Assembly: GCA_964356355.1 (NCBI GenBank)
Contig: CAYHGX010000016.1
Location: 1-33,317 of the forward strand
DNA from: CAYHGX01 sp964356355
GTDB lineage: Bacteria; Patescibacteriota; Gracilibacteria; UBA1369; LOWO2-01-FULL-3
DNA: 33,317 bases
Direction of reading: 5' to 3'
Shown here: positions 15,851-23,638 of the stretch, in pieces
How positions within the stretch are numbered: position 1 is the stretch's first letter
Layout: each line of letters opens with the position of its first letter
Notes under the pieces: generated by a model
Told to the model about the DNA's origin: nothing
What the model saw: only the letters and a program-made list of their open reading frames with translations
Database searches by the model: none
Translations under genes and position numbers: made by a program

Positions 15851-18172
15851 TTAGAAGCCGATGCCCAGGAGGAGCCCCCGGCTGGCGTTGACGCCGAAGG
15901 AGAGATGCCTCACATGGCCAGTGGCTGCGATCCTTGGGTGAGTGGTGATTCCACCCACGTAGGGCGCCCAGAAGTTCACCTCGAGAGGCTGGGCCGCCCC
16001 CTGTGTAGCTGGATCCGTTGACACCCAGGCACCGTCGGGTCCTCCATGAACCAGAATCGCCGTCGGCAGTTCGTTGCATGCCACCTGCACAACCATCCAC
16101 TGATTGTTGTACATCGGTTGGTTCACGTATTCGCCGGTCGCCGTGAGGATTTCAACAGTCCCTCCCTGCGAAAAAAGTTGCAGAGTGTACAGGCCGTTGA
16201 AGTTGCACGTGCCGTCGGCATTACGATGAGCCAAGGTGGCCGGAGGAGCGGGAGGCTCAGTCACCGGCGCCGGGGCCTGACTTGCTGGCGCTGGGCCATG
16301 CTGGCACGAGGCCACCATGCCGCGCTCGAGCTGGATATCAGCGGCCGCCGCATTGGCGTACACCGTGGCTACGCCACCATGTCGCTCCGTCAGGTCGATG
16401 TTCACACCGAGCCGGCCGTCGGCCGGCTCGCGCCCACAGAGGAGATCCAGGCCTCCAGTCAGGTTCACTCTCTGACCCGGGTTCACCAGCTGCGTTCCCA
16501 CTCCATTGGCATTCGTCGTTGGATTGGGGAAGCTGCAGGCTCCGGAGTCATCGGCATTGTTGATGTGCATGGTCAGGTGATTCACGTAGACCGGTTGATT
16601 CCCTCCGTTGTTCACCGAGCAGGCGATGACGTAGTTGTAGTTCTGGCCGTTGCATTGCTGGAAGTTCGGCTTAGTGAAGCAGGAAACAGTAACTCCGAAC
16701 GGATTGCTCACTGCTGCCGGTTGCGCCGGCGCCGCTCCACCCGTGCCCGCTCCATTGTTGTTGGGGTCGGTGCAGCTGTAGTTGCTCTGGGAGCACTGAC
16801 AGCTACCGTCACAGTCGACGTTGGCACAGAAGCAGGGAGAGAGAGCTGCCACCATGGACATGAACTCTCCGCGTTGCACCGTGCGAGCGGGGTCCAGATC
16901 CAGGTTGATCGTTGCTCCGTATGAGTAGAGGGTCTCCATGTACTGGTAGGCCCAGTGGTTGGACGGAATGTTCCGGAAGTGTTGGACGTTGGAGTTCACC
17001 AGGTGGATTTTGCCGGCCCGTACCCCGGTCAACACTGCCATCTTCACGGCTTCGGCGATGTTTACCCGAGTGTTGGGCTGAAAGCGCACGCCGCTATTGA
17101 TGACGGTGTTGCGCAGAGCACAGGCCACAACACTGCGGTACCAGGCGCCATTTGCCACATCGCTGTAGGGGATAGCGCTCGCTCCACAGTTGGCATTCAC
17201 CAGGTTGAAGAGAGTCATTGGGATCTTGAGAGCTTCCGCTCGTGTGATCCGATCCGCGCCCCTCACCGTACCATCCGCGAAACCATCCACCGCGCACTCG
17301 GCATACAGGTAGTTGGCGGCCGCCTTCACCCCATCGCTTAGGTTATTGGCGTCGCTAAACTGGTGGTTGTAGCCGTGGTTGCAGTTCTGGTTCAAAGGGC
17401 AGCCCTGGATTCCTCCGCAGGCCGCGCCCACCCAGCCGTTCTCATCCAGCTCAGCATCGCCGGCCGGATTGGCCGCCGCGTTGCAGTTCACCCGCTTCTG
17501 GTTGGTGAGTTGCAGTGCGAGGTAGTGGCCCTGTTGATCGTGGATGTCGTCGTGGTAGGCATTCAGCTTGCGGCACATCGGCACCGCATTTCCGTCGGTG
17601 AATCCCATCGGGATGGAATCCTCCGTGTCGCACTCCTCGAATTGGAAGTGTAGATGCGGTGACCAGTTCGGCGTTCCACCGATGCTGCCCACCACGAGCC
17701 CCTGGCACACCGCCTGCCCCTGACTCAGGGGCGAGGGGTTGAGCATGTGTGAGTAGCGGGTGCAAACGTTGTTACCGTGGTCGAGGATGACGTAGTTGCC
17801 CCATCCAGTGGCGCCATAGCCGATCTCCTTCACGTGGCCTTCGGCCGACGCCAGGATCTCCTTGCCGCTGTCGCTGTCACCGGGCAGGCTGAAATCCCAG
17901 CCGTAGTAGTTGGCGCTCAGCATGTGCGAGTCATCGCAGTAGGACACCTCGTCCTCGGGGTAGAGCCCATCGCACTGCTCGCAGTGATCGCCCCACGACT
18001 GCGTGATCTGCCACTCGTAGCCGGGCAGCAGCGGCACCTTGAAGTCGGTCCCGTTGCCGCCGCGCTCGTACATCCGCTCGGTGTAGCCGGCCGCGGGCTT
18101 TTCCATCTTCGCCCGATCGCAGGCCACCAGCCCGATTCCCAGGGTCCACAGCACGATCTGCCAAATCTTCAT
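15851..18172 (-). CDS. GC-rich lipoprotein with LytM-like (M23) domain and three SLH domains
   Basis: This encodes 773 residues. A lipobox LVAC puts the lipid anchor at Cys18. A LytM/M23-type domain spans about 50-190: YYGWD at 89-93, YSH at 140-142 and HLH at 173-175. The first zinc ligand expected in HxGxD is Tyr89, so hydrolase activity may be lost. Three SLH domains (about 272-324, 336-386, 399-446; e.g. DVANGAWY, IPSNHWAY) would bind cell-wall polymer. A Cys-rich stretch (447-467) and further beta-type modules follow. The coding sequence is visibly GC-rich with G/C third positions, unlike its neighbours, and it has an unusual Shine-Dalgarno site. Both suggest recent acquisition. It may link the envelope or S-layer to peptidoglycan. 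Confidence 0.88.
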   Translation of the reverse strand: MKIWQIVLWTLGIGLVACDRAKMEKPAAGYTERMYERGGNGTDFKVPLLPGYEWQITQSWGDHCEQCDGLYPEDEVSYCDDSHMLSANYYGWDFSLPGDSDSGKEILASAEGHVKEIGYGATGWGNYVILDHGNNVCTRYSHMLNPSPLSQGQAVCQGLVVGSIGGTPNWSPHLHFQFEECDTEDSIPMGFTDGNAVPMCRKLNAYHDDIHDQQGHYLALQLTNQKRVNCNAAANPAGDAELDENGWVGAACGGIQGCPLNQNCNHGYNHQFSDANNLSDGVKAAANYLYAECAVDGFADGTVRGADRITRAEALKIPMTLFNLVNANCGASAIPYSDVANGAWYRSVVACALRNTVINSGVRFQPNTRVNIAEAVKMAVLTGVRAGKIHLVNSNVQHFRNIPSNHWAYQYMETLYSYGATINLDLDPARTVQRGEFMSMVAALSPCFCANVDCDGSCQCSQSNYSCTDPNNNGAGTGGAAPAQPAAVSNPFGVTVSCFTKPNFQQCNGQNYNYVIACSVNNGGNQPVYVNHLTMHINNADDSGACSFPNPTTNANGVGTQLVNPGQRVNLTGGLDLLCGREPADGRLGVNIDLTERHGGVATVYANAAAADIQLERGMVASCQHGPAPASQAPAPVTEPPAPPATLAHRNADGTCNFNGLYTLQLFSQGGTVEILTATGEYVNQPMYNNQWMVVQVACNELPTAILVHGGPDGAWVSTDPATQGAAQPLEVNFWAPYVGGITTHPRIAATGHVRHLSFGVNASRGLLLGIGF

Positions 18173-18522
18173 CGCTATTCTCCGCTGTTGTTGTTGTTTT
18201 CAAAGCAAACCAAAATGTCAAATAGCAGCCCTTGCACGATTAACAATCATGCCTAAGGGAAATTTCACCGTTCTCGGAATTGAGAGATATCACTCCTTTC
18301 GTTTGAGGTTTGATCCTTTCATTTACTCGCAGAACCGATATCGCAACCCAAATCCTAGTACCAATTTCAAAACCTCCAAATTTTTCCAATTTTCAAAAAA
18401 AGGCTTTCTCACCGCCAAGCCAAAAAAACGCCCAAAAAAGTGTTGTACAAATTGCAACAACAGTAAATCCTTGCAAAGTTTTCCCCGAGTGCTATTTTCA
18501 AAATATTATTTAAACCCGCCAT
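18173..18522. other. Intergenic stretch between divergent genes
   Basis: This 350-base gap separates the leftward GC-rich gene from the rightward lipoprotein gene. It holds the Shine-Dalgarno site and a lone TTGACA for the leftward gene, and a TATTAT -10-like box (18504-18509) 13 bases before ATG 18523. An open frame from 18249 that runs into the lipoprotein in another frame has a low-complexity Lys/Phe/Ser/Asn composition and is not considered coding. I see no RNA gene or repeat. Confidence 0.6.
18180..18183 (-). promoter_or_regulatory. Shine-Dalgarno site of the GC-rich lipoprotein gene
   Basis: GGAG at 18183-18180 is separated by seven bases (AATAGCG) from ATG 18172-18170. Clear Shine-Dalgarno sites are otherwise uncommon in the window. 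The arrangement is nearly the same as at the second GC-rich gene (32253-32247). A TTGACA lies further upstream at 18221-18216, but no good -10 is visible at the right distance. Confidence 0.7.
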
Positions 18523-19281
18523 ATGAAAAAGTATCTCCCCATTTTGTTTCTCTCTACATTACTGATCGGTTGTTCCTCGCCTTCTACCTCTACTCCTGCG
18601 GCTACCACTCCAGTAAAAGTTCCCAACGAAAATCAGTCGCAAATTTTCACGCCTGAAACTGTTGATACTCAACCGGGTACACTTGAAACGGCTCCAACCA
18701 ACAGTACTAAAGATTCAACTTCCAAGGCCAGCAATCCCTCAAATGAGGTAAGTACTCCAGTTTCCACCGCCAACGATAACTGCGGAAATATCGCCGCAAA
18801 CCCTCGTCAACTTTCTGAGTGCTACTGGAATCTTGCTATGAAAAACAAGGATCAATCTCTATGTGAAAACATCGTTTATCAGGGTAATCCTGGCACAGAT
18901 CGCGATTATCTCTCAACCGATAGCTGTAAGAAAACTCTCAACTACACCACTCAAAATGCACAATGGAGCCTTTTGAGCGGTCTGCCACTTGATGAGTCCG
19001 CCTATGGTGGTCGTGCGAGATTAACTGGATGGGTTGTATATACTTCCTCCTATGTAGAGGACTCAACTGCACATTTTCATGTTGCTGATTCCTCAGTTAG
19101 TGATTTGCCTTTCCTTGGAAGAAAATACACAAATTTAAATCTATCCCTAAATGAGAAAAGTCTTATAGAGAAGCTTACAACTAATTATTCTCAAGATCAT
19201 CCAGCGGTAATTATCAGTACCAAGATCGCTTATCCAATCGAAGGTACGCCATTCATTACCGTATCTGAAATTGTTCAATAG
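18523..19281 (+). CDS. Lipoprotein of unknown function
   Basis: This encodes 252 residues. A typical lipoprotein signal (MKKYLPILFLSTLLIGCSS) places the lipidated Cys at 17. A Ser/Thr/Pro-rich linker (about 18-85) would lift the folded part off the membrane. The folded part has cysteines at several sites (DNCGN, LSECYW, QSLCEN, TDSCKK), probably disulphide-bonded, and ends in a beta-rich segment (ARLTGWVVYTSSYVEDSTAHF). No family is recognised. A TATTAT box ends 13 bases before the ATG, so the leader is very short and lacks a Shine-Dalgarno site. Confidence 0.8.
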   Translation: MKKYLPILFLSTLLIGCSSPSTSTPAATTPVKVPNENQSQIFTPETVDTQPGTLETAPTNSTKDSTSKASNPSNEVSTPVSTANDNCGNIAANPRQLSECYWNLAMKNKDQSLCENIVYQGNPGTDRDYLSTDSCKKTLNYTTQNAQWSLLSGLPLDESAYGGRARLTGWVVYTSSYVEDSTAHFHVADSSVSDLPFLGRKYTNLNLSLNEKSLIEKLTTNYSQDHPAVIISTKIAYPIEGTPFITVSEIVQ

Positions 19282-19284
19282 TAG

Positions 19285-19312
19285 TTGCAAAATCGGCAAA
19301 CAGTGGTATATT
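19285..19312 (+). promoter_or_regulatory. Promoter of the small lipoprotein gene
   Basis: TTGCAA at 19285-19290 and TATATT at 19307-19312 are separated by 16 bases; TGG before the -10 makes it an extended type. The start would be near 19319, giving a leader of about 22 bases before ATG 19341. Confidence 0.6.
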
Positions 19313-19340
19313 TCCGGAAATAATTTACCAAAAATAATTT

Positions 19341-19667
19341 ATGAAGAAGTATACCATTCTAGTACTTTCAGCGCTGATTTTATCCGCTTGTTCACCCGAT
19401 GAAGCAGTAGAAACAAAGGAAGTTAAAAGTGTAAAACAGGGACTTCAAAAGGAATCCGTTAAAACTGAAGTATCAACTCCAGTTATGGAAGAAAGCACTA
19501 CTCCTACATTAGAGGTTGCTCCAACTCCTGAAGAGAGAAACGCTGAAGCTCAGGCTACAACTGAGACTTCAACTCCAGAAGTTACTCCGGTAGCTCCAAC
19601 TCCTGAAGAAAGAGGAATTGTTCCAACTACAGTAACTCCAGAGCCAGCTCCACGAGTAACTAATTAA
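19341..19667 (+). CDS. Small Pro/Thr/Glu-rich lipoprotein
   Basis: This encodes 108 residues. The lipoprotein signal MKKYTILVLSALILSACSP gives the lipidated Cys at 17. The mature part has no sign of a folded domain: it is low-complexity Thr/Pro/Glu sequence with VAPTPEER occurring twice (about 67-74 and 89-96). It may be a flexible surface peptide or spacer. It is convergent with leuS and overlaps it by four bases (TTAA at 19664-19667), so the two stop codons share sequence. Confidence 0.75.
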   Translation: MKKYTILVLSALILSACSPDEAVETKEVKSVKQGLQKESVKTEVSTPVMEESTTPTLEVAPTPEERNAEAQATTETSTPEVTPVAPTPEERGIVPTTVTPEPAPRVTN

Positions 19668-22078
19668 GCCACTACAAATCCCACTATTTTGCCGGGGACG
19701 TAAATCTCCTTCACCACTTTACCCTCGGCAAGATATTTGGCGACATTAACTTCGGCCTTGGCTGCGGCTAGAGCCGCCTCTTTTGGTGCATCCACTGCCA
19801 ATATAATTTCTCCTCGCACCTTTCCGTTCACCTGTACGCCAATTTTCACCTCTGAATCAGCCGCTCTTTCTTCGTCGTATTCTGGCCATTCAGTATCAAA
19901 AACACTTCGATCACACTTCAAAACCTCAAAGCACTCTTCTGCCAAGTGTGGAGCCAATGGCGCAATCAATCTGCACAAAACTTTTTTACTGCCCTCATCT
20001 ATCCCACCCTTTGAAGCAAAATTAACAAACTCCATCATCGCTGACACCGCAGTATTAAACTGAAAGTTCTCGATATCACGAGTCATTCGTTTGATAAGTT
20101 TATGGATATTCCTGATAAACAATGGTTCATCCTCAATCCGTTCAAATTTTTTATTCACCAGGACCCAGAACCTCTCAACAAAACGTGCAATTCCAGTTAT
20201 TCCCTTATCATTCCAATCTCCACCATCAGTGAATGGTCCCATAAACATTAAGTACATGCGGAAAACATCACTGCCATACTTTTCAACAAAGGCATCCGGA
20301 CTCACCACGTTGCCCTTGGATTTACTCATTTTTGCTCCATCTTTTGTCACCAACCCTTGGTGCACCAATCTCTTAAATGGCTCATCTCCATCAACAAAGC
20401 CAAAGTCATGAAGGGCCATCATTACAAAACGTGCGTAAATCAAGTGCATGCAAGCATGCTCCGGGCCGCCAATATACATGTCTACTGGCATCCATTTTTT
20501 TGCCAACTCTGGCTTCCATGGCAACTTCTCATTCGCCGCATCCAAATAGCGCAAATAATACCAACTTGAACAGACAAAAGTATCCATCGTGTCTACTTCG
20601 CGTCGGCCGGCCCCCCCACACCCCGGACACTTACAATTCACAAAATCCTCTGAGGTAGCCAAAGGTGAAGTATTCCCTCCCGTAGGCTTATATTCCACCT
20701 CTCGTGGCAATACCACAGGCAATTCACTCTCGGGCACTGGCACCTCTCCACATTTTTCGCAGTAAACAATCGGAATCGGCGCTCCCCAGTATCTCTGACG
20801 AGACAGTAGCCAGTCTCTCAACCTGTAATTTATAGTTCTTTTTCCAAAGCCCTCTTTCTCCATCCACTCCGCCATTTTCGGTAATGCCTCGCGATTATTC
20901 ATTCCAGTGAATTCTCCGGAATCAAAAAGTATTCCATCCTCCACAAACGCCGCCTCCGCCTCAAGCGGGTCCTCGTGAGTGCCATCCTCAGAAATCACAA
21001 ACTTCATTGGAATGTCATATTTACGCGCAAACTCAAAATCTCTCTGGTCATGAGCATCTGCCATTACCACTCCAGTCCCATACATCAGCGCAAAATTGGC
21101 CACATAAACGGGAATCTTATCCCCAGTTGCCGGATTCACCACATACTTCCCTAAAAATGCCCCCAATTTATCCTTTCCGCCCTCAGAGCTTCTTTCAATA
21201 TCAGTCTGACTCTGAATTTTTTTAACCATCGCTTTTACTGCTTTCTCGTGCTCGGTTCCTTTGATAAATGTCTCTACCAAGGGATGTTCTGGAGCTATCA
21301 CCACAAAAGTTACACTGTATATCGTATCCGGCCTCGTAGTATAACAAGTCAGCACGCCACTGCCGTCCTCCATCTTAAAATCGATATTAACTCCCTCACT
21401 TCTCCCAATCCAATTTTTTTGCATCAACTTGGTCTTTTCCGGCCAATCCAAGCCATCAAGCCCATCAAGCAGCCTCTGTGAGTAATCAGAAGTTTTCCAA
21501 AACCATTGCTCCAGTTCTTTCTTTATCACCTCACTTTTGCATCTCTCACATGCCCCGTCCCACACCTGTTCATTCGCCAATACCGTTTGGCAGGAAGGGC
21601 AGTAATTTACATGCGCCTTTTTCTTGTATGCTAAGCCATTTTTATGCATCTGCAAAAACAGCCACTGTGTCCATTTATAATAATCCGGCTGCGAAGTGTT
21701 CACCATCTTATCCCAATCATACATACAACCAATTCTTTTGAGCTGCTCAATCATATTTCCCACATTTTGCTGAATGCTATCCTGAGGATGCACTCCGGTT
21801 TTAATCGCATAATTCTCAGCAGGAAGCCCAAAAGCATCAAAACCCATCGGCTGCAAAACGTTATAGCCCTTCATTCTCATATAACGCCCAAAGCTATCGG
21901 CCGGCGCATAATTATACCAGTGCCCTACATGCAATTTGTCCCCAGAAGGATAAGGAAACATCACCAAATTATAGTATTTTTCTTTTTTACTATTCTCCAG
22001 GTCCACTTTGTAAATCCCGCTTTTCTCCCAGTTCTTACGCCATTTTGCCTCAATCTGCCCTGCATTATAGTCTGCCAT
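19664..22078 (-). CDS. leuS: Leucyl-tRNA synthetase
   Basis: This encodes 804 residues and charges tRNA-Leu with leucine using ATP. The class I HIGH-type motif is HVGH at 50-53, and KMSKS is at 583-587. Between them are a zinc-knuckle-like CPSC...CERC segment, the CP1 editing domain (TTRPDTIYSVTFV; MADAHDQRDFEFA) and a second Cys cluster (CEKC, CKCPGCGG). The anticodon-binding domain and the C-terminal VQVNGKVRGEI domain are present. The protein is somewhat shorter than the usual ~860 residues. The start MADYNAGQIEAKW is typical of the family, and a TATAAT lies only about ten bases upstream. It follows a small membrane protein gene by 43 bases on the same strand. Confidence 0.97.
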   Translation of the reverse strand: MADYNAGQIEAKWRKNWEKSGIYKVDLENSKKEKYYNLVMFPYPSGDKLHVGHWYNYAPADSFGRYMRMKGYNVLQPMGFDAFGLPAENYAIKTGVHPQDSIQQNVGNMIEQLKRIGCMYDWDKMVNTSQPDYYKWTQWLFLQMHKNGLAYKKKAHVNYCPSCQTVLANEQVWDGACERCKSEVIKKELEQWFWKTSDYSQRLLDGLDGLDWPEKTKLMQKNWIGRSEGVNIDFKMEDGSGVLTCYTTRPDTIYSVTFVVIAPEHPLVETFIKGTEHEKAVKAMVKKIQSQTDIERSSEGGKDKLGAFLGKYVVNPATGDKIPVYVANFALMYGTGVVMADAHDQRDFEFARKYDIPMKFVISEDGTHEDPLEAEAAFVEDGILFDSGEFTGMNNREALPKMAEWMEKEGFGKRTINYRLRDWLLSRQRYWGAPIPIVYCEKCGEVPVPESELPVVLPREVEYKPTGGNTSPLATSEDFVNCKCPGCGGAGRREVDTMDTFVCSSWYYLRYLDAANEKLPWKPELAKKWMPVDMYIGGPEHACMHLIYARFVMMALHDFGFVDGDEPFKRLVHQGLVTKDGAKMSKSKGNVVSPDAFVEKYGSDVFRMYLMFMGPFTDGGDWNDKGITGIARFVERFWVLVNKKFERIEDEPLFIRNIHKLIKRMTRDIENFQFNTAVSAMMEFVNFASKGGIDEGSKKVLCRLIAPLAPHLAEECFEVLKCDRSVFDTEWPEYDEERAADSEVKIGVQVNGKVRGEIILAVDAPKEAALAAAKAEVNVAKYLAEGKVVKEIYVPGKIVGFVVA

Positions 22079-22087
22079 TTTACCCGT

Positions 22088-22093
22088 ATTATA
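22088..22093 (-). promoter_or_regulatory. -10 box close to the leuS start
   Basis: TATAAT at 22093-22088 on the minus strand lies nine bases before ATG 22078, so transcription would begin within a few bases of the start codon. No good -35 is visible at 16-18 bases. Confidence 0.5.
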
Positions 22094-22121
22094 TGATACA
22101 ACGGGCCAATTTTACTGCAAA

Positions 22122-22484
22122 CTAGAGGACCTTATCAACCATTAATCGCCCACTGGTCCCATTCTCAATCTCTTTAATTTCAGGATAAACCTCCTCCAGC
22201 CACTTTCTTAGTTTTGGATGAGACTCAGGCTTTGTTTCAATTTGAGGCTCCATTTGAGGCTCAATTTTAGGCTCCACAACCTGTACCTCCTCGGTTTTCG
22301 TCTCACTGCCATTTAAAGTATCCGGGGCCTTTTCTGCATGCCCAGTAGCCTCAAAAACATTGGTGCCCTGCGTATTTTCATCCATCAACCTCTGGTCTAA
22401 GAAAAAAAGCATAAAGGTAAAAGAAATCATAAATATTGCCAACGCAGAAATCGCAATTTTCTTGTTTTGAGATAGTTTTTGCAT
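22122..22484 (-). CDS. Small membrane-anchored protein with repeat-rich tail
   Basis: This encodes 120 residues. One membrane helix (about 10-29, IAISALAIFMISFTFMLFFL) follows a short basic N-terminus, so the rest is probably outside. The middle has imperfect EPQMEPQIETKPE-type Glu/Pro repeats, and the C-terminus (LRKWLEEVYPEIKEIENGTSG) is helical. No family is recognised. A strong promoter lies upstream at 22545-22517, and leuS follows 43 bases downstream, so some leuS expression may come from here. Confidence 0.7.
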   Translation of the reverse strand: MQKLSQNKKIAISALAIFMISFTFMLFFLDQRLMDENTQGTNVFEATGHAEKAPDTLNGSETKTEEVQVVEPKIEPQMEPQIETKPESHPKLRKWLEEVYPEIKEIENGTSGRLMVDKVL

Positions 22485-22516
22485 GGTTTGTTTTTATTTT
22501 CACGAGTCAATAGTAC

Positions 22517-22545
22517 ATTATAAACCAAAGTACCAAATAAGTCAA
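22517..22545 (-). promoter_or_regulatory. Promoter upstream of the 22484 gene
   Basis: On the minus strand, TTGACT at 22545-22540 and TATAAT at 22522-22517 are separated by 17 bases. This is close to the housekeeping consensus. The start would be near 22510, leaving a leader of about 25 bases before ATG 22484. Confidence 0.75.
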
Positions 22546-22574
22546 CCGCCTGACTTCCTTCTTCCTCCTCATTA

Positions 22575-22583
22575 TGCTATAAT
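22575..22583 (+). promoter_or_regulatory. Extended -10 promoter of the cNMP-binding gene
   Basis: TGCTATAAT at 22575-22583 is an extended -10 (TGn + TATAAT). There is no good -35 at the usual distance. The leader before ATG 22614 would be about 24 bases without a clear Shine-Dalgarno site. The -10 is divergent from the 22517-22545 promoter on the other strand. Confidence 0.65.
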
Positions 22584-22613
22584 ATCTCCTGATTTCTCTC
22601 TAAACTCATTCCA

Positions 22614-23066
22614 ATGGAAAATCAAAATGTAGACATTAGCATTGTGCTCCCAATCCTCAAGCAGATACCACTTTTTGCGGGCCTTGATGAAAATCTTCAT
22701 CGGGAAATTGTTTCCAGAATTGTGTTGATGTACTACCCACAGGATTACGTCCTTTTCAAGGAAGGCGAAACTGGAGATGCCCTCTACATAATGAAAAACG
22801 GCATGATTGAGATCTTCCACGCTCCAAAAGAGGAAGGGGATTTGCCGAAGAAAGTTGCAGAAATCACTACCGGCGGCTTTTTTGGTGAAATGGCTTTGAT
22901 TTCCGACGAGCCTCGCAATGCCTCAGCCAAAACCCTTTCCGAATGTGAAGTCTTTATTCTTTCCAAGGATGATTTCCAGAGTCTCATGAGCAACAATACC
23001 GCCCTAGCTGAACAGATCAGCAGTGCCATGATCAGCCGTCTAAAAGCCAACGACACCCAACTATAA
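22614..23066 (+). CDS. Cyclic nucleotide-binding domain protein
   Basis: This 150-residue protein is a single cNMP-binding domain. The phosphate-binding cassette is intact: GGFFGEMAL at 87-95 followed by PRNASA from 100, with Glu92 and Arg101 the residues that normally hold the ribose and phosphate. There is no DNA-binding helix-turn-helix as in CRP and no attached channel or kinase, so it would act as a stand-alone sensor, perhaps by binding a partner. The neighbouring membrane gene starts within its stop codon (TAATG at 23064-23068), implying coupled translation. The ligand could come from the cyclase at 13609-15720. Confidence 0.92.
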   Translation: MENQNVDISIVLPILKQIPLFAGLDENLHREIVSRIVLMYYPQDYVLFKEGETGDALYIMKNGMIEIFHAPKEEGDLPKKVAEITTGGFFGEMALISDEPRNASAKTLSECEVFILSKDDFQSLMSNNTALAEQISSAMISRLKANDTQL

Positions 23067-23638
23067 TGATATTAGGATATCTGATTCTAGCCCACCTGCT
23101 TGGCGATTTTATCTTTCAGCCATCTAAATTGGTTCTTTGGAAGATCTCCAGCAAATGGGGGACATTAGTTCATGCTTTGATTCATTTTGCTCTTTTAAAT
23201 CTGCTTTTTGCCCCATTCCTCATGAATGGCAACCTTAATTTCCTTTTTGTCACCGGCTTTGTGGCAACCTGCCACTTTTTTATCGACCAGGCCAAAATTA
23301 GCTACGACCTTAAGCACGACAACAAGACCGTGCCCTTCATTATGGACCAGGTCCTGCATCTTATAAGTATTGGTATAGCCGCCTCTAGCATGATGAAATC
23401 AGCTCTACCTCTGCCAAAAGCTCCCTATTACGACATGTATTCGGATACCCGCATTATTCTTTTTCTTTCAGCACTTGTCTGTGTCAGCACGGTATTTGAG
23501 GTATACCAGTTTCAGAAAAAGCGTCAGAAAAATATCAATGCCAAATTCCATCCGAGTTTTCGCAGGATGATGCTACACGTGATTATTCTTGCTCTGGTTT
23601 ATTATTGTGTTCTTGGACTTGTGGTGCCTTATCTCTAG
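23066..23638 (+). CDS. DUF3307 membrane protein
   Basis: This encodes 190 residues and has the DUF3307 pattern: an N-terminal GYLILAHLLGDFIFQP, a His in LVHALIHF, and CHFFIDQAKI. About five membrane helices are predicted (near 1-15, 29-47, 55-72, 90-106, 127-145, 165-188). The family function is unknown to me. The overlap with the cNMP-binding gene suggests they form a unit, perhaps a ligand-regulated membrane complex. The last 56 bases overlap the end of the opposing gene at 23583-24557. Confidence 0.85.
   Translation: MILGYLILAHLLGDFIFQPSKLVLWKISSKWGTLVHALIHFALLNLLFAPFLMNGNLNFLFVTGFVATCHFFIDQAKISYDLKHDNKTVPFIMDQVLHLISIGIAASSMMKSALPLPKAPYYDMYSDTRIILFLSALVCVSTVFEVYQFQKKRQKNINAKFHPSFRRMMLHVIILALVYYCVLGLVVPYL

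Noticed and set aside
16046..16924. Long open frame (292 codons) opposite the GC-rich lipoprotein gene
   Set aside because: Its length is a side effect of high GC on the other strand. The minus-strand frame has a lipobox, SLH and LytM-like motifs and a Shine-Dalgarno site; this one has none and is Arg/His/Val-rich without domains.
18249..18656. Open frame of 135 codons upstream of and overlapping the 18523 lipoprotein
   Set aside because: Low-complexity composition, no domain, and it overlaps a gene with a textbook lipoprotein signal in another frame.
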